NCBI GenBank assembly: GCA_023229725.1
Contig: JALNYR010000075.1
Coordinates: forward strand, 1-6,137
From: Dehalococcoidia bacterium
GTDB lineage: Bacteria > Chloroflexota > Dehalococcoidia > GIF9 > AB-539-J10
Length of the DNA: 6,137 nucleotides
Direction: 5' to 3'
Part shown: positions 1-5,120 of the stretch, one piece after another
How positions within the stretch are numbered: the first letter of the stretch is position 1
Layout: every line of letters begins with the position of its first letter
Made by a program: the position numbers and the translations under genes
The notes under the pieces: model-generated
The model's database searches: none
What the model saw: only the letters and a program-made list of their open reading frames with translations
What the model was told of the DNA's origin: nothing

Positions 1-669
1 AAGACGCATCGCTACAGCGTGCTGGAGGCTACGGGTTTTGCCGGCATGGTCGACATAATCGGTGCGTTCGACCTGACGATGACGAGCGACCCGACGGCGC
101 TACCCTGGTATACGGAGCACGGCGCGCACGCCATCTATTCGCCTCCGGGGGCGAACCCGGACGTGTTCGTGCCGCGAGACTGCGAGCGGGATATACCCGT
201 GTTGTTCGTGGGCAAGAACTACGGGCGGCGCGCGCAGATCATCGGCCAGTTGGCCGACGCAGGGATTGACGTAACGTGCTACGGGCAGGGGTGGCCGCGC
301 GGCCCTATCGACACGGCGGGCATGGTCGACGCCATGAACCGCGCGCAGATCACGCTCGGTATCGGTGAGACGGCGGACCCGAGCCTGCTGTCGCTCAAGG
401 GCCGGGATTTCGAGGCGCCGATGTGCGGCGCATTCTACCTGACGCAGCGCAATGAGGAGCTATTCCGGCACTATGCAGTACAAAAGGAAATAGTGATGTG
501 GGGCACGTCGTTTATGCTGCCGCACATAGTGCGCTACTGGTTAGCCCATCCGGAAGCCTGTGAGGTGATTCGCCACGCTGCCGCCCTACGCGCGCGACGC
601 GATCACACCTGGCGGCGGCGCTTCGAGGCGGCGTTCGCGGCAATGGGGCTGACGTGGGGGGAAGCGTGA
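1..669 (+). CDS. CgeB-like GT-B glycosyltransferase, C-terminal part (5' partial)
   Basis: The reading frame is open from the first base of the window, so the true start lies upstream; the GTG at 19 is internal and not a convincing start. About 222 residues are visible. They match the C-terminal Rossmann half of CgeB/Glyco_trans_1_2 glycosyltransferases: FVGKNYGRR at about residues 68-76, then a Gly-rich CYGQGW near 94-99, MNRAQI, and the hallmark LKGRDFEAPMCGAFYLT at 132-148 followed by KEIVMW. In this family the Lys/Arg and Glu of that block lie near the nucleotide-sugar site. The enzyme would transfer a sugar from an activated donor to an acceptor that cannot be read from sequence. Phages use such enzymes on virion proteins, DNA bases or host surface glycans. 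Its stop overlaps the next start by 4 bp. The family call is fairly firm; substrate and acceptor are unknown. Confidence 0.85.
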   Translation, partial: KTHRYSVLEATGFAGMVDIIGAFDLTMTSDPTALPWYTEHGAHAIYSPPGANPDVFVPRDCERDIPVLFVGKNYGRRAQIIGQLADAGIDVTCYGQGWPRGPIDTAGMVDAMNRAQITLGIGETADPSLLSLKGRDFEAPMCGAFYLTQRNEELFRHYAVQKEIVMWGTSFMLPHIVRYWLAHPEACEVIRHAAALRARRDHTWRRRFEAAFAAMGLTWGEA

Positions 670-827
670 GCGTATTCGACACCGATATCTGGCGCGCGAT
701 TGTGGAACTTGATGTGGCGGAGGAACCGTTCTGGCGCGAATACACGGATCGGGTGATGCGAGGGGCCATCGCCGACTTCGAGCGCGCGCTAGGGATAGAG
801 CCGCTAGGGGAGGGGGAGGGGCAGTGA
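666..827 (+). CDS. Small acidic protein, 53 aa, unknown function
   Basis: This short gene starts at GTG (666-668), overlapping the glycosyltransferase stop as GTGA. A purine-rich GGGGGGAAG at about 655-663 lies just upstream as a ribosome binding site. The product begins MSVFDTDIWRAIVELD and looks helical and acidic, with a Trp-Arg-Glu-Tyr segment mid-protein and a Gly/Glu-rich tail. That tail (EPLGEGEGQ) is encoded by the G-rich stretch that also serves as the ribosome binding site of the next gene. No family is recognised, and there is no signal peptide or membrane segment. Its existence rests on the uninterrupted frame, on the fact that it fills the gap between two genes exactly, and on the 4-bp overlaps at both ends. 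It may be a filler ORF needed for translational coupling. Confidence 0.6.
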   Translation: MSVFDTDIWRAIVELDVAEEPFWREYTDRVMRGAIADFERALGIEPLGEGEGQ

Positions 828-1276
828 AGGAATATTATCCGGTCAAGTGGCAGCGCAAAGCGATCATAAGACTTTTTGCAGAGATGGGAGAACGCGGATG
901 GACATGCGCACCTGCGCACTCCACCTATGATCTAAGCGAGATGGTTCTGCTAGATCACAAACATCCAAAAGACGTGATCTGGGTGAGATTATGGCGCAGT
1001 ATGGGCGAAGACAGGCACCCATATCAAGTCTATATTTACATAAATCTGCACGACCTTGATGAGTATGCGCGTCAGATTCGGGACGGTCTCCCAGAACAGA
1101 TACATCATGCTGCGATGGGGCTATGTCGGCTAGAAGAGAGAGAGACTGTCTGCCCATGTGGGCAGATCGTGGCAATAACCGTATATGACGGGGCCGATTC
1201 TATTCCGCCAGACATCCCATGCCCATCTTGCGGTCACATAGTCTCGCACTTCTGGTATGACTATCAGAATGACTGA
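824..1276 (+). CDS. Hypothetical protein with C-terminal zinc-ribbon-like motif, 150 aa
   Basis: The GTG start at 824 overlaps the previous stop as GTGA. It follows a very strong G-rich ribosome binding site (AGGGGGAGGGG, about 809-819). The N-terminal two thirds, with segments such as VIWVRLWRSM and YQVYIYINLHDLDEYARQI, looks like a small alpha/beta domain, but I recognise no family. The C-terminus carries CPC (Cys110, Cys112) and, about 20 residues later, CPSCG (Cys133, Cys136), a spacing that fits a four-cysteine zinc ribbon. Zinc ribbons usually bind nucleic acid or stabilise a fold. Hand-counted GC over 841-1260 is about 51%, clearly below the roughly 60-65% of its neighbours, which points to recent acquisition. 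The gene runs a few bases into the methyltransferase start. Confidence 0.75.
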   Translation: MKEYYPVKWQRKAIIRLFAEMGERGWTCAPAHSTYDLSEMVLLDHKHPKDVIWVRLWRSMGEDRHPYQVYIYINLHDLDEYARQIRDGLPEQIHHAAMGLCRLEERETVCPCGQIVAITVYDGADSIPPDIPCPSCGHIVSHFWYDYQND

Positions 1277-1904
1277 CACGTGGGGCGCCGACCAGTTGCT
1301 CGCCTACCAGGCGATTGCACTGCCCGGTGAGGTGGTGACGCCGTGGCGGATATACGACGACCGGGCGATGGTGTTCGATCAGTTCTACTTCTACCAGGAC
1401 TACTGGGCGTTCTCACGTGTGACCGCGGCGCATCCCGACTGGCTCCTGGACGTGGGAAGTACGGTACTCCTGGTGGGCCTGCTGGCGCAGTTCGTCCCGG
1501 TCGTGTCGGTGGATATTCGGCCCGTGCCGGTGAGTGTGCCGAACCTGCTCTGCATACCGGGCAATATCACGGCGCTGCCCTTCCCAGACGGCAGCGTGCC
1601 GATGGCGAGCAGTCTAAGCGTGATCGAGCACATCGGGCTTGGGCGATACGGCGATCCGCTGGATGCGCGCGGGAGCGAGAGAGCATGCCGTGAGTTGGTA
1701 CGAGTACTCAGGCCGGGCGGGCGGCTCCTACTGTCGTGGCCGACGGCAGACACGCCGGTAACGCAGTTCAACGCCAATCGCCTGCTGCCGGTGTCGCTGG
1801 TGGAATCGTGGCTGGGCGGCTGCGAGCGCGTGACGGGCACCAGTATCGACGGCCCGAACCTGAGCATGTGGTGCGGGGAGTATAGGAAACGAGGGGGAGA
1901 ATGA
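1257..1904 (+). CDS. DUF268-like class I SAM-dependent methyltransferase
   Basis: The 215-aa product shows the ordered motifs of a Rossmann-fold SAM methyltransferase. LDVGS at residues 64-68 is the SAM loop (a reduced motif I). VDIRP at 85-89 has an acidic residue for the ribose, and LPFPDGS at 107-113 precedes the motif-IV strand. A distinctive EHIGLGRYGDPLD block lies at 124-136, and ELVRVLRPGGRLLLSWP is at 146-162. The HIGLGRYGDP block is typical of DUF268-type proteins, often found in polysaccharide-modification loci, which suggests methylation of a sugar or small molecule rather than DNA; that is inference. There are no DNA-methylase signatures such as DPPY or NPPY. The start could be ATG 1257 (20-bp overlap with the upstream gene) or the in-frame ATG 1269 (8-bp overlap). 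Neither has a clear ribosome binding site, consistent with coupling to the upstream gene. Confidence 0.85.
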   Translation: MTIRMTDTWGADQLLAYQAIALPGEVVTPWRIYDDRAMVFDQFYFYQDYWAFSRVTAAHPDWLLDVGSTVLLVGLLAQFVPVVSVDIRPVPVSVPNLLCIPGNITALPFPDGSVPMASSLSVIEHIGLGRYGDPLDARGSERACRELVRVLRPGGRLLLSWPTADTPVTQFNANRLLPVSLVESWLGGCERVTGTSIDGPNLSMWCGEYRKRGGE

Positions 1905-2224
1905 GCGAGCAAAGCGGAGCAGTAGTGCGGCTGGTATCGGAATCAGGGGGGAAAACGAGCGAGCACGTCCTGAAAGAGAACGAGATATTTATCGACGGCG
2001 GCAAGAATCGGTCGCCGGTAATCACCTTCACGCTCACACCGTTTCTGCGCGAGATGCTGAACGATGGCGATAAGGGCATCTGGCACTTCGGGTGTGTGAT
2101 CAAGCAGGCATACGAGGGGTTCGTGTCCTGTATCCCGGTGGAGGACAGGACTCCCGAAAACTATCAGGAGAACGAGTGGCAACATCGACTCCGCCAACTC
2201 GAAACCGGGCCGAATGGCGAATGA
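1901..2224 (+). CDS. Hypothetical protein, 107 aa
   Basis: The ATG at 1901 overlaps the methyltransferase stop as ATGA and sits directly after GAGGGGGAGA, which must act as the ribosome binding site although the spacing is short. The soluble product begins MSEQSGAVVRLVSESGGKTS and contains a mixed strand/helix region (VITFTLTPFLREML, then WHFGCVIKQAYEGF). It ends in a polar tail (ENYQENEWQHRLRQLE). There are no cysteine clusters, membrane segments or signal peptide, and I recognise no family. Because it sits in the coupled glycosyltransferase-methyltransferase cassette it may support those enzymes, but nothing in the sequence shows that. Confidence 0.7.
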   Translation: MSEQSGAVVRLVSESGGKTSEHVLKENEIFIDGGKNRSPVITFTLTPFLREMLNDGDKGIWHFGCVIKQAYEGFVSCIPVEDRTPENYQENEWQHRLRQLETGPNGE

Positions 2225-2310
2225 CTGATCGCTCCTTTTGGGTCATGGTGCGCCGCGCCCTGCTCATGATCTGCGCGGCGATCAAGTTGAGGTGGATGAC
2301 TGACGACTAG
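2221..2310 (+). CDS. Putative 29-aa small protein
   Basis: The ATG at 2221 overlaps the preceding stop as ATGA, the same junction type seen four times in this cassette. The ORF ends at TAG 2308-2310. The peptide MTDRSFWVMVRRALLMICAA, followed by IKLRWMTDD, is hydrophobic and basic with one probable helix. The FWxxVRxALLxI pattern resembles short phage and bacterial peptides I recall that carry FW..VR.ALL.I..AIE; this is memory, not a search. It is too small for the usual gene callers. A longer frame begins upstream at 2092 but lies entirely inside the 107-aa gene, so the overlap start is the better choice. No good independent ribosome binding site is present, so translation would depend on coupling. 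Confidence 0.45.
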   Translation: MTDRSFWVMVRRALLMICAAIKLRWMTDD

Positions 2311-2315
2311 ATAAC
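2287..2315 (+). promoter_or_regulatory. Weak candidate sigma70-type promoter
   Basis: TTGAGG (2287-2292) and GATAAC (2310-2315) are separated by 17 bp. Each matches four of six consensus positions. A transcript would begin near 2322, just before the tandem hairpins that lead into the capsid gene. The match is modest, and TTGAGG also belongs to an 11-bp sequence that serves as a ribosome binding site elsewhere in the window, so chance is a real alternative. Confidence 0.25.
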
Positions 2316-2330
2316 TGCATAGCGGCCCAC

Positions 2331-2346
2331 ACCTGCGTTAGCAGGT
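2331..2346 (+). other. Short perfect hairpin in the capsid leader
   Basis: ACCTGC (2331-2336) and GCAGGT (2341-2346) form a perfect 6-bp stem with a GTTA loop. It directly abuts the long hairpin that starts at 2347, so the two could stack coaxially. GCAGGT can also pair with GCCTGC (2375-2380, five Watson-Crick pairs and one G-U) inside the second hairpin, which would make the two structures alternatives. Confidence 0.6.
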
Positions 2347-2403
2347 CTCGGCTATCACGACTGGTACGGCGCAAGCCTGCCCGGTCGGGATGGCCGAGTT
2401 TTT
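2347..2403 (+). terminator. Long GNRA-capped hairpin plus T-tract: intrinsic terminator or attenuator
   Basis: Positions 2347-2370 pair with 2375-2398 in an almost continuous helix. CTCGGC pairs with GCCGAG at the base. There are about 22 pairs including three G-U, one A-G mismatch (2357/2388) and single-base bulges at C2367 and C2381. The helix is capped by a GCAA tetraloop (2371-2374). TTTTT (2399-2403) follows immediately, the layout of a Rho-independent terminator. It lies between the accessory cassette and the capsid gene, 18 bp before the capsid ATG, so it either closes the upstream operon or attenuates transcription into the structural module. The stem is longer than most terminators and the T-tract is short, so an RNA-processing or leader role is also possible. 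Confidence 0.65.
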
Positions 2404-2411
2404 ATTGTAAC

Positions 2412-2421
2412 GGAGGCGAGT
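2412..2421 (+). promoter_or_regulatory. Ribosome binding site of the protease-capsid gene
   Basis: GGAGG at 2412-2416 is five bases before ATG 2422, a good spacing. It is preceded by TTGTAACG (2405-2412). The same eight bases recur at 2975-2982, before the internal start at 2998. Confidence 0.8.
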
Positions 2422-4164
2422 ATGGACACGGCAATCAAGGTCGTTGGGAGTACCGATACCAGTTTCACCCTAGGCGGCTACGGCGTGGTCTACGGCGGCG
2501 CGGACCTGGAAGGCGAGACGTTCACGCCGCAAACCGACTTCTGGCTGGACCGCCTAAGTGCAACGCCGCCGGTGCTCTACCAGCACGGGCAGGACAGGCG
2601 GCTCAAATCTCACACCCTCGGGCGCGCGCGCGTAGAGGCGCAGGACGCCGGCCTGTGGGTAGAGACACAGATCGCGCTGGCCGACGAATACGCGGAGGCC
2701 ATTCGCGAGCTGGCCGAGAAGGGCAAGCTGGGCTGGTCGTCTGGCGCGGTGGGCCATCTCACGGCGCGGTCGGGCAAGACGATCACCGTCTGGCCGATTG
2801 CCGAGTTCAGTTTGACGCCGACGCCGGCAGAGCCGCGGACGTTGGGCGTGCATGAGTTGCGGTCACTGGCCGAGACAGAGCCGAACGTCAAGGCGCTACT
2901 GCCAGAGGCGGGCGAGGAGCCTGCGGTGGGCGCGACGGGTGGCGCAGTCAAAGCCGAGACAACGATAGTTTCTGTTGTAACGAGAGAGGATCCCAAAATG
3001 GAAGAGGAAGTGAAGGCCACGCCGCAACTTGACGTGGCAGCGATTGTAGAGATGGCGGTCAGCAAGGCGATTGCCCAACTCAGGGAACAGCCGGCCGTCG
3101 AAAAGGCGTTCAACGTGGCGCCGGAAGGCAAGGATCACCCGGAGACCAAGGACTTTGGCGATTGGTGCGTGGCCGTCATGCGCCAGGACACCAAGAGGTT
3201 GAGCAGCGTCTACCAGTCCTACAAGGCGGCGCTGTCTGAGGAGACGGGTACCGTGGGCGGGTACCTGGTGCCGCCGGAGTTCTCGCAGCAGATCATGCGC
3301 GTGGCTCTTGATACCGCTATCGTGCGACCGCGCGCGACGATCATCCCGATGGGCGGGCGTGAGTTCAACATGCCGGTCTTGAACTACTCCGGCACTACGG
3401 CGGATCAGCCGCACATGTTGGGCGGCGTCGTCGCCACCTGGACCGAAGAGGCGGGCGCCAAGACTGAGACCGAGCCAACGTTCGAGACCCTGAAGCTCAT
3501 GTACCACGAGCTTTCAGGCTATTGCGTGGCGTCCAACATGCTGCGCCAGGATGCGGGCCCGGCGCTGGCGCAGTTGCTCACGCAGCTGTTTGGCGAGGCC
3601 ATTTCCTGGTACGAGGATATTGCGTTTCTGCAGGGCACCGGTTCGGGACAGCCGCTGGGCATCTTCAAGGGCGGCGCAATCTTGGCCGAAGTGGCGGCAA
3701 CGCACACGCTCGTTTACTCCGACGTGACGAGCATGATGGCAATGTTCAAGCCCAGGACGCCGAACGGCGGCACCTGGGTCATCCACCCCGGCATCTACCA
3801 GCACCTGTTGGAGATGACGGACGGTACGACCACGGGCTTGGTGTGGCAGCCGAATGCGCGCGATGGCGTGCCCAATCGGTTCTTCGGCAAGGAGATTATC
3901 GTCTCCGACCGTATCCCGATAGCGCCTGCAGGGACTTCCGCCTCGACCTTGGGCGGCCTGCTGCTGGCCGACTTCTCGTACTACCTGATTGGCGCCAGGA
4001 CTGGCCTGCAGATTGACTTCTCTGAGCACTACAAGTTTGTGAACAACCAGGGGACGTGGCGATTCTGCGAGTACGTCGATGGTCAGCCGTGGCTCAGGAC
4101 TTACTACACCTGCGCCGACGGTGCTACGACTCAGTCGCCGTTCGTTACCCTCAAGGGCGCGTGA
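2422..4164 (+). CDS. Prohead protease fused to HK97-like major capsid protein
   Basis: This 580-aa protein joins two head-assembly functions. Residues 1 to about 145 match S78-type prohead proteases. The probable catalytic His is His55 in LYQHGQD, the Ser is 106 or 107 in GWSSGA, and the acid is Glu128 in IAEFSLTPTPAEP. Residues about 146-192 form an Ala/Glu-rich linker. Residues about 193-270 resemble the scaffolding delta domain, with a helical stretch at 203-222. From about 272 (SEETGTVGGYLVPPEF) the sequence is the HK97 capsid fold, including FLQGTGSGQPLGIF at 402-415. The protease would cleave off the scaffold after the shell assembles. The usual arrangement is two separate genes (HK97 gp4, 225 aa; gp5, 385 aa). 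ATG 2422 has a good GGAGG. An internal start at 2998 may yield capsid protein alone. The gene ends in TGATAG. Confidence 0.93.
   Translation: MDTAIKVVGSTDTSFTLGGYGVVYGGADLEGETFTPQTDFWLDRLSATPPVLYQHGQDRRLKSHTLGRARVEAQDAGLWVETQIALADEYAEAIRELAEKGKLGWSSGAVGHLTARSGKTITVWPIAEFSLTPTPAEPRTLGVHELRSLAETEPNVKALLPEAGEEPAVGATGGAVKAETTIVSVVTREDPKMEEEVKATPQLDVAAIVEMAVSKAIAQLREQPAVEKAFNVAPEGKDHPETKDFGDWCVAVMRQDTKRLSSVYQSYKAALSEETGTVGGYLVPPEFSQQIMRVALDTAIVRPRATIIPMGGREFNMPVLNYSGTTADQPHMLGGVVATWTEEAGAKTETEPTFETLKLMYHELSGYCVASNMLRQDAGPALAQLLTQLFGEAISWYEDIAFLQGTGSGQPLGIFKGGAILAEVAATHTLVYSDVTSMMAMFKPRTPNGGTWVIHPGIYQHLLEMTDGTTTGLVWQPNARDGVPNRFFGKEIIVSDRIPIAPAGTSASTLGGLLLADFSYYLIGARTGLQIDFSEHYKFVNNQGTWRFCEYVDGQPWLRTYYTCADGATTQSPFVTLKGA
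2984..3000 (+). promoter_or_regulatory. Internal ribosome binding site and ATG for free capsid protein
   Basis: GAGAGGA (2984-2990) lies seven bases before an in-frame ATG (2998-3000), at the boundary between the protease-linker part and the scaffold/capsid part. Initiation here gives a 388-aa product starting MEEEVKATPQ, close to the 385 aa of HK97 gp5. The upstream TTGTAACG (2975-2982) is identical to the bases before the main start. This supports a retained capsid-gene start whose upstream stop codon was lost, although internal initiation itself is inferred. Confidence 0.55.
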
Positions 4165-4181
4165 TAGGAGGCATATAGATA

Positions 4182-4658
4182 ATGGTTGAAGCACTTTCGG
4201 AAAAGTTGGCCCTCGTGGGGTACGTGTCTACGTCGTACGGGTTTGCGGCCACCAGTAAGCAGACGGCCACCATCGACATGGACGTTTTCCGGCGGGCGAT
4301 GGTGATTCTGCAGGGGCACGTGAGTTCGACCGTGGCCACCACGAACGGCGGACTGGTGCTGAAGATTTTCGACGCCACGAACACCGGCAAGTGCGCCAGC
4401 ACGGCCATCATCACGATGACCGGACTGCAACTTGCGACCACGACTCGCGGCTACCAGTGCATCGCCGAGGTACGCTCGGAACAACTGGGCGTAAAGACCG
4501 CGCGGCCTGGCACTGGGCGGTTCTTCCGCGCCAGGGTGATCAACGGGACGCTGAAAGCGATCGCCAACATCATTGTGTTGGGCGATACGTCCCGGTATGG
4601 TCCCGCCTCGAACTACGACCTTTCTACTGTGGCCGAGATCGAGACGGATTCGGACTGA
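4182..4658 (+). CDS. Phage virion-associated protein, 158 aa (possible decoration or head protein)
   Basis: The start is ATG 4182, with GGAGG at 4167-4171 (10-base spacing). The product is Thr/Ala/Val-rich and mostly beta-strand. It has the flow of a family I recall downstream of phage capsid genes: a DMDVFRRAMVILQGHVSS strand pair, a KIFDATNTGK loop, an IAEVRSEQLG segment, FFRARVINGT, and a C-terminal RYGPASNYDLSTVAEI. I know of no experimentally assigned function for that family. Its position right after the capsid suggests a capsid-decorating or head-completion protein. It has no signal peptide or catalytic motif. It ends in TGATAG, giving two stops in a row, and a hairpin-containing gap separates it from the next gene. 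Confidence 0.75.
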   Translation: MVEALSEKLALVGYVSTSYGFAATSKQTATIDMDVFRRAMVILQGHVSSTVATTNGGLVLKIFDATNTGKCASTAIITMTGLQLATTTRGYQCIAEVRSEQLGVKTARPGTGRFFRARVINGTLKAIANIIVLGDTSRYGPASNYDLSTVAEIETDSD

Positions 4659-4682
4659 TAGTGCGGCGCTGATAGCGGCTGG

Positions 4683-4709
4683 GGGTGGGGTTGGCCGCCG
4701 GCCCCACCT
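4683..4709 (+). other. Stable hairpin upstream of the 126-aa gene
   Basis: GTGGGG (4685-4690) pairs with CCCCAC (4702-4707). The stem extends inward through two T-G wobbles and two G-C pairs to a CCG loop (4695-4697), and outward by G4684-C4708 and a G-T pair, for about 12 bp in all. No T-tract follows, so it is unlikely to be a simple terminator. It ends five bases before the AGGGAG ribosome binding site and could affect translation or act as an mRNA-processing or stabilising element. Confidence 0.5.
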
Positions 4710-4714
4710 ACGCC

Positions 4715-4729
4715 AGGGAGAGCAGTATG
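4715..4729 (+). promoter_or_regulatory. Ribosome binding site fixing the start at ATG 4727
   Basis: AGGGAG (4715-4720) is six bases before ATG 4727. A GTG in the same frame at 4685 would give 14 more residues, but it lies inside the hairpin and lacks a ribosome binding site. Confidence 0.75.
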
Positions 4730-5107
4730 ACATTCAAGACCGTTCATCAGGCGGCAGATGCGCAGTTCCTGAAAATCTACGACTCCGCCTATATCGCGAC
4801 GGCCACGCAGGGCACGGCGGTTGACCTCGAAGGGCGTTCGCCGATCCGGCTGTTGATGCCCGCCGGCTGGGAGACCACGGCGGCGATTGTGCACATCGAC
4901 GTGAGTGACGACGGCACCAACTACTACGAGCTGTGGAGCGCTGGCACGGCCTACACCGTGGCCGTCAAGAAGAGCGTGGCCGTGCGCGTGGACCCGGAAG
5001 TGTTCTGGGGCTGCCAGTGGATTCGCCTCGTGGGTACGCGCGCGCGCGGTACGGCAGAGGCGCAGGCCACACAAGGGACAATCGGTATTGTAGCGCGGCT
5101 TATCTGA
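4727..5107 (+). CDS. Phage virion-associated protein, 126 aa, beta-rich
   Basis: The start is set by AGGGAG six bases before ATG 4727. The sequence follows a pattern I associate with small phage structural proteins: IRLLMPAGWETTAAIVHIDV, then SDDGTNYYELW, AGTAYTVAV, VRVDPEVFWGCQWIRLVGT, and a closing GTIGIVARLI. This looks like a compact beta-sandwich of alternating strands. Families of this shape commonly sit near capsid and tail genes, but I know of no proven role. Residues 103-107 (GTRAR) are encoded by an alternating CG run near 5037-5048 flanked by GTAC on both sides. The gene ends in TGATAG, and the next start follows after 13 bp. The virion-associated assignment rests on context and the remembered pattern. 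Confidence 0.72.
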   Translation: MTFKTVHQAADAQFLKIYDSAYIATATQGTAVDLEGRSPIRLLMPAGWETTAAIVHIDVSDDGTNYYELWSAGTAYTVAVKKSVAVRVDPEVFWGCQWIRLVGTRARGTAEAQATQGTIGIVARLI

Positions 5108-5120
5108 TAGGGAGTAGAAC

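Noticed and set aside
790..821. Possible G-quadruplex in the G-rich stretch before the 150-aa gene
   Set aside because: Three adjacent G runs are separated by single bases, but a fourth run requires a loop of about 13 bases. A strong ribosome binding site plus Gly/Glu codons explains the sequence.
512..919. Reverse-strand ORF of 135 codons across the first gene junctions
   Set aside because: It lies antisense to three well-supported forward genes, has Ser/Arg/Pro-rich shadow composition, and shows no recognisable motif. The same applies to the other reverse-strand ORFs, including 1400-1912, 2610-3131, 3514-4194, 4613-5122 and 5210-5824.
1149..1166. Inverted repeat TCTGCCC-ATGT-GGGCAGA
   Set aside because: It is a perfect 7-bp stem, but it lies within the 150-aa coding region, has no T-tract, and codes for part of the VCPCGQI zinc-ribbon segment. 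It is most likely a coding coincidence.
2092..2220. Upstream extension of the 29-aa ORF in the same frame
   Set aside because: It overlaps the 107-aa gene completely and has a Pro/Arg-rich shadow composition. The ATGA overlap at 2221 is the better start.
2311..2421. tRNA, known riboswitch or self-cleaving ribozyme in the capsid leader
   Set aside because: I see no T-arm or cloverleaf, no hammerhead core (CUGANGA/GAAA), and no consensus I recognise for common riboswitch classes. Hairpins plus a T-tract are all that can be supported.
4685..4726. GTG start adding 14 residues to the 126-aa protein
   Set aside because: It lies inside a hairpin and has no ribosome binding site, whereas ATG 4727 has AGGGAG at six bases.
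5033..5052. Alternating CG run flanked by GTAC on both sides
   Set aside because: It is coding (VGTRARGT) in a GC-rich gene. A short CG run is expected here and no other evidence supports a recombination or Z-DNA site.
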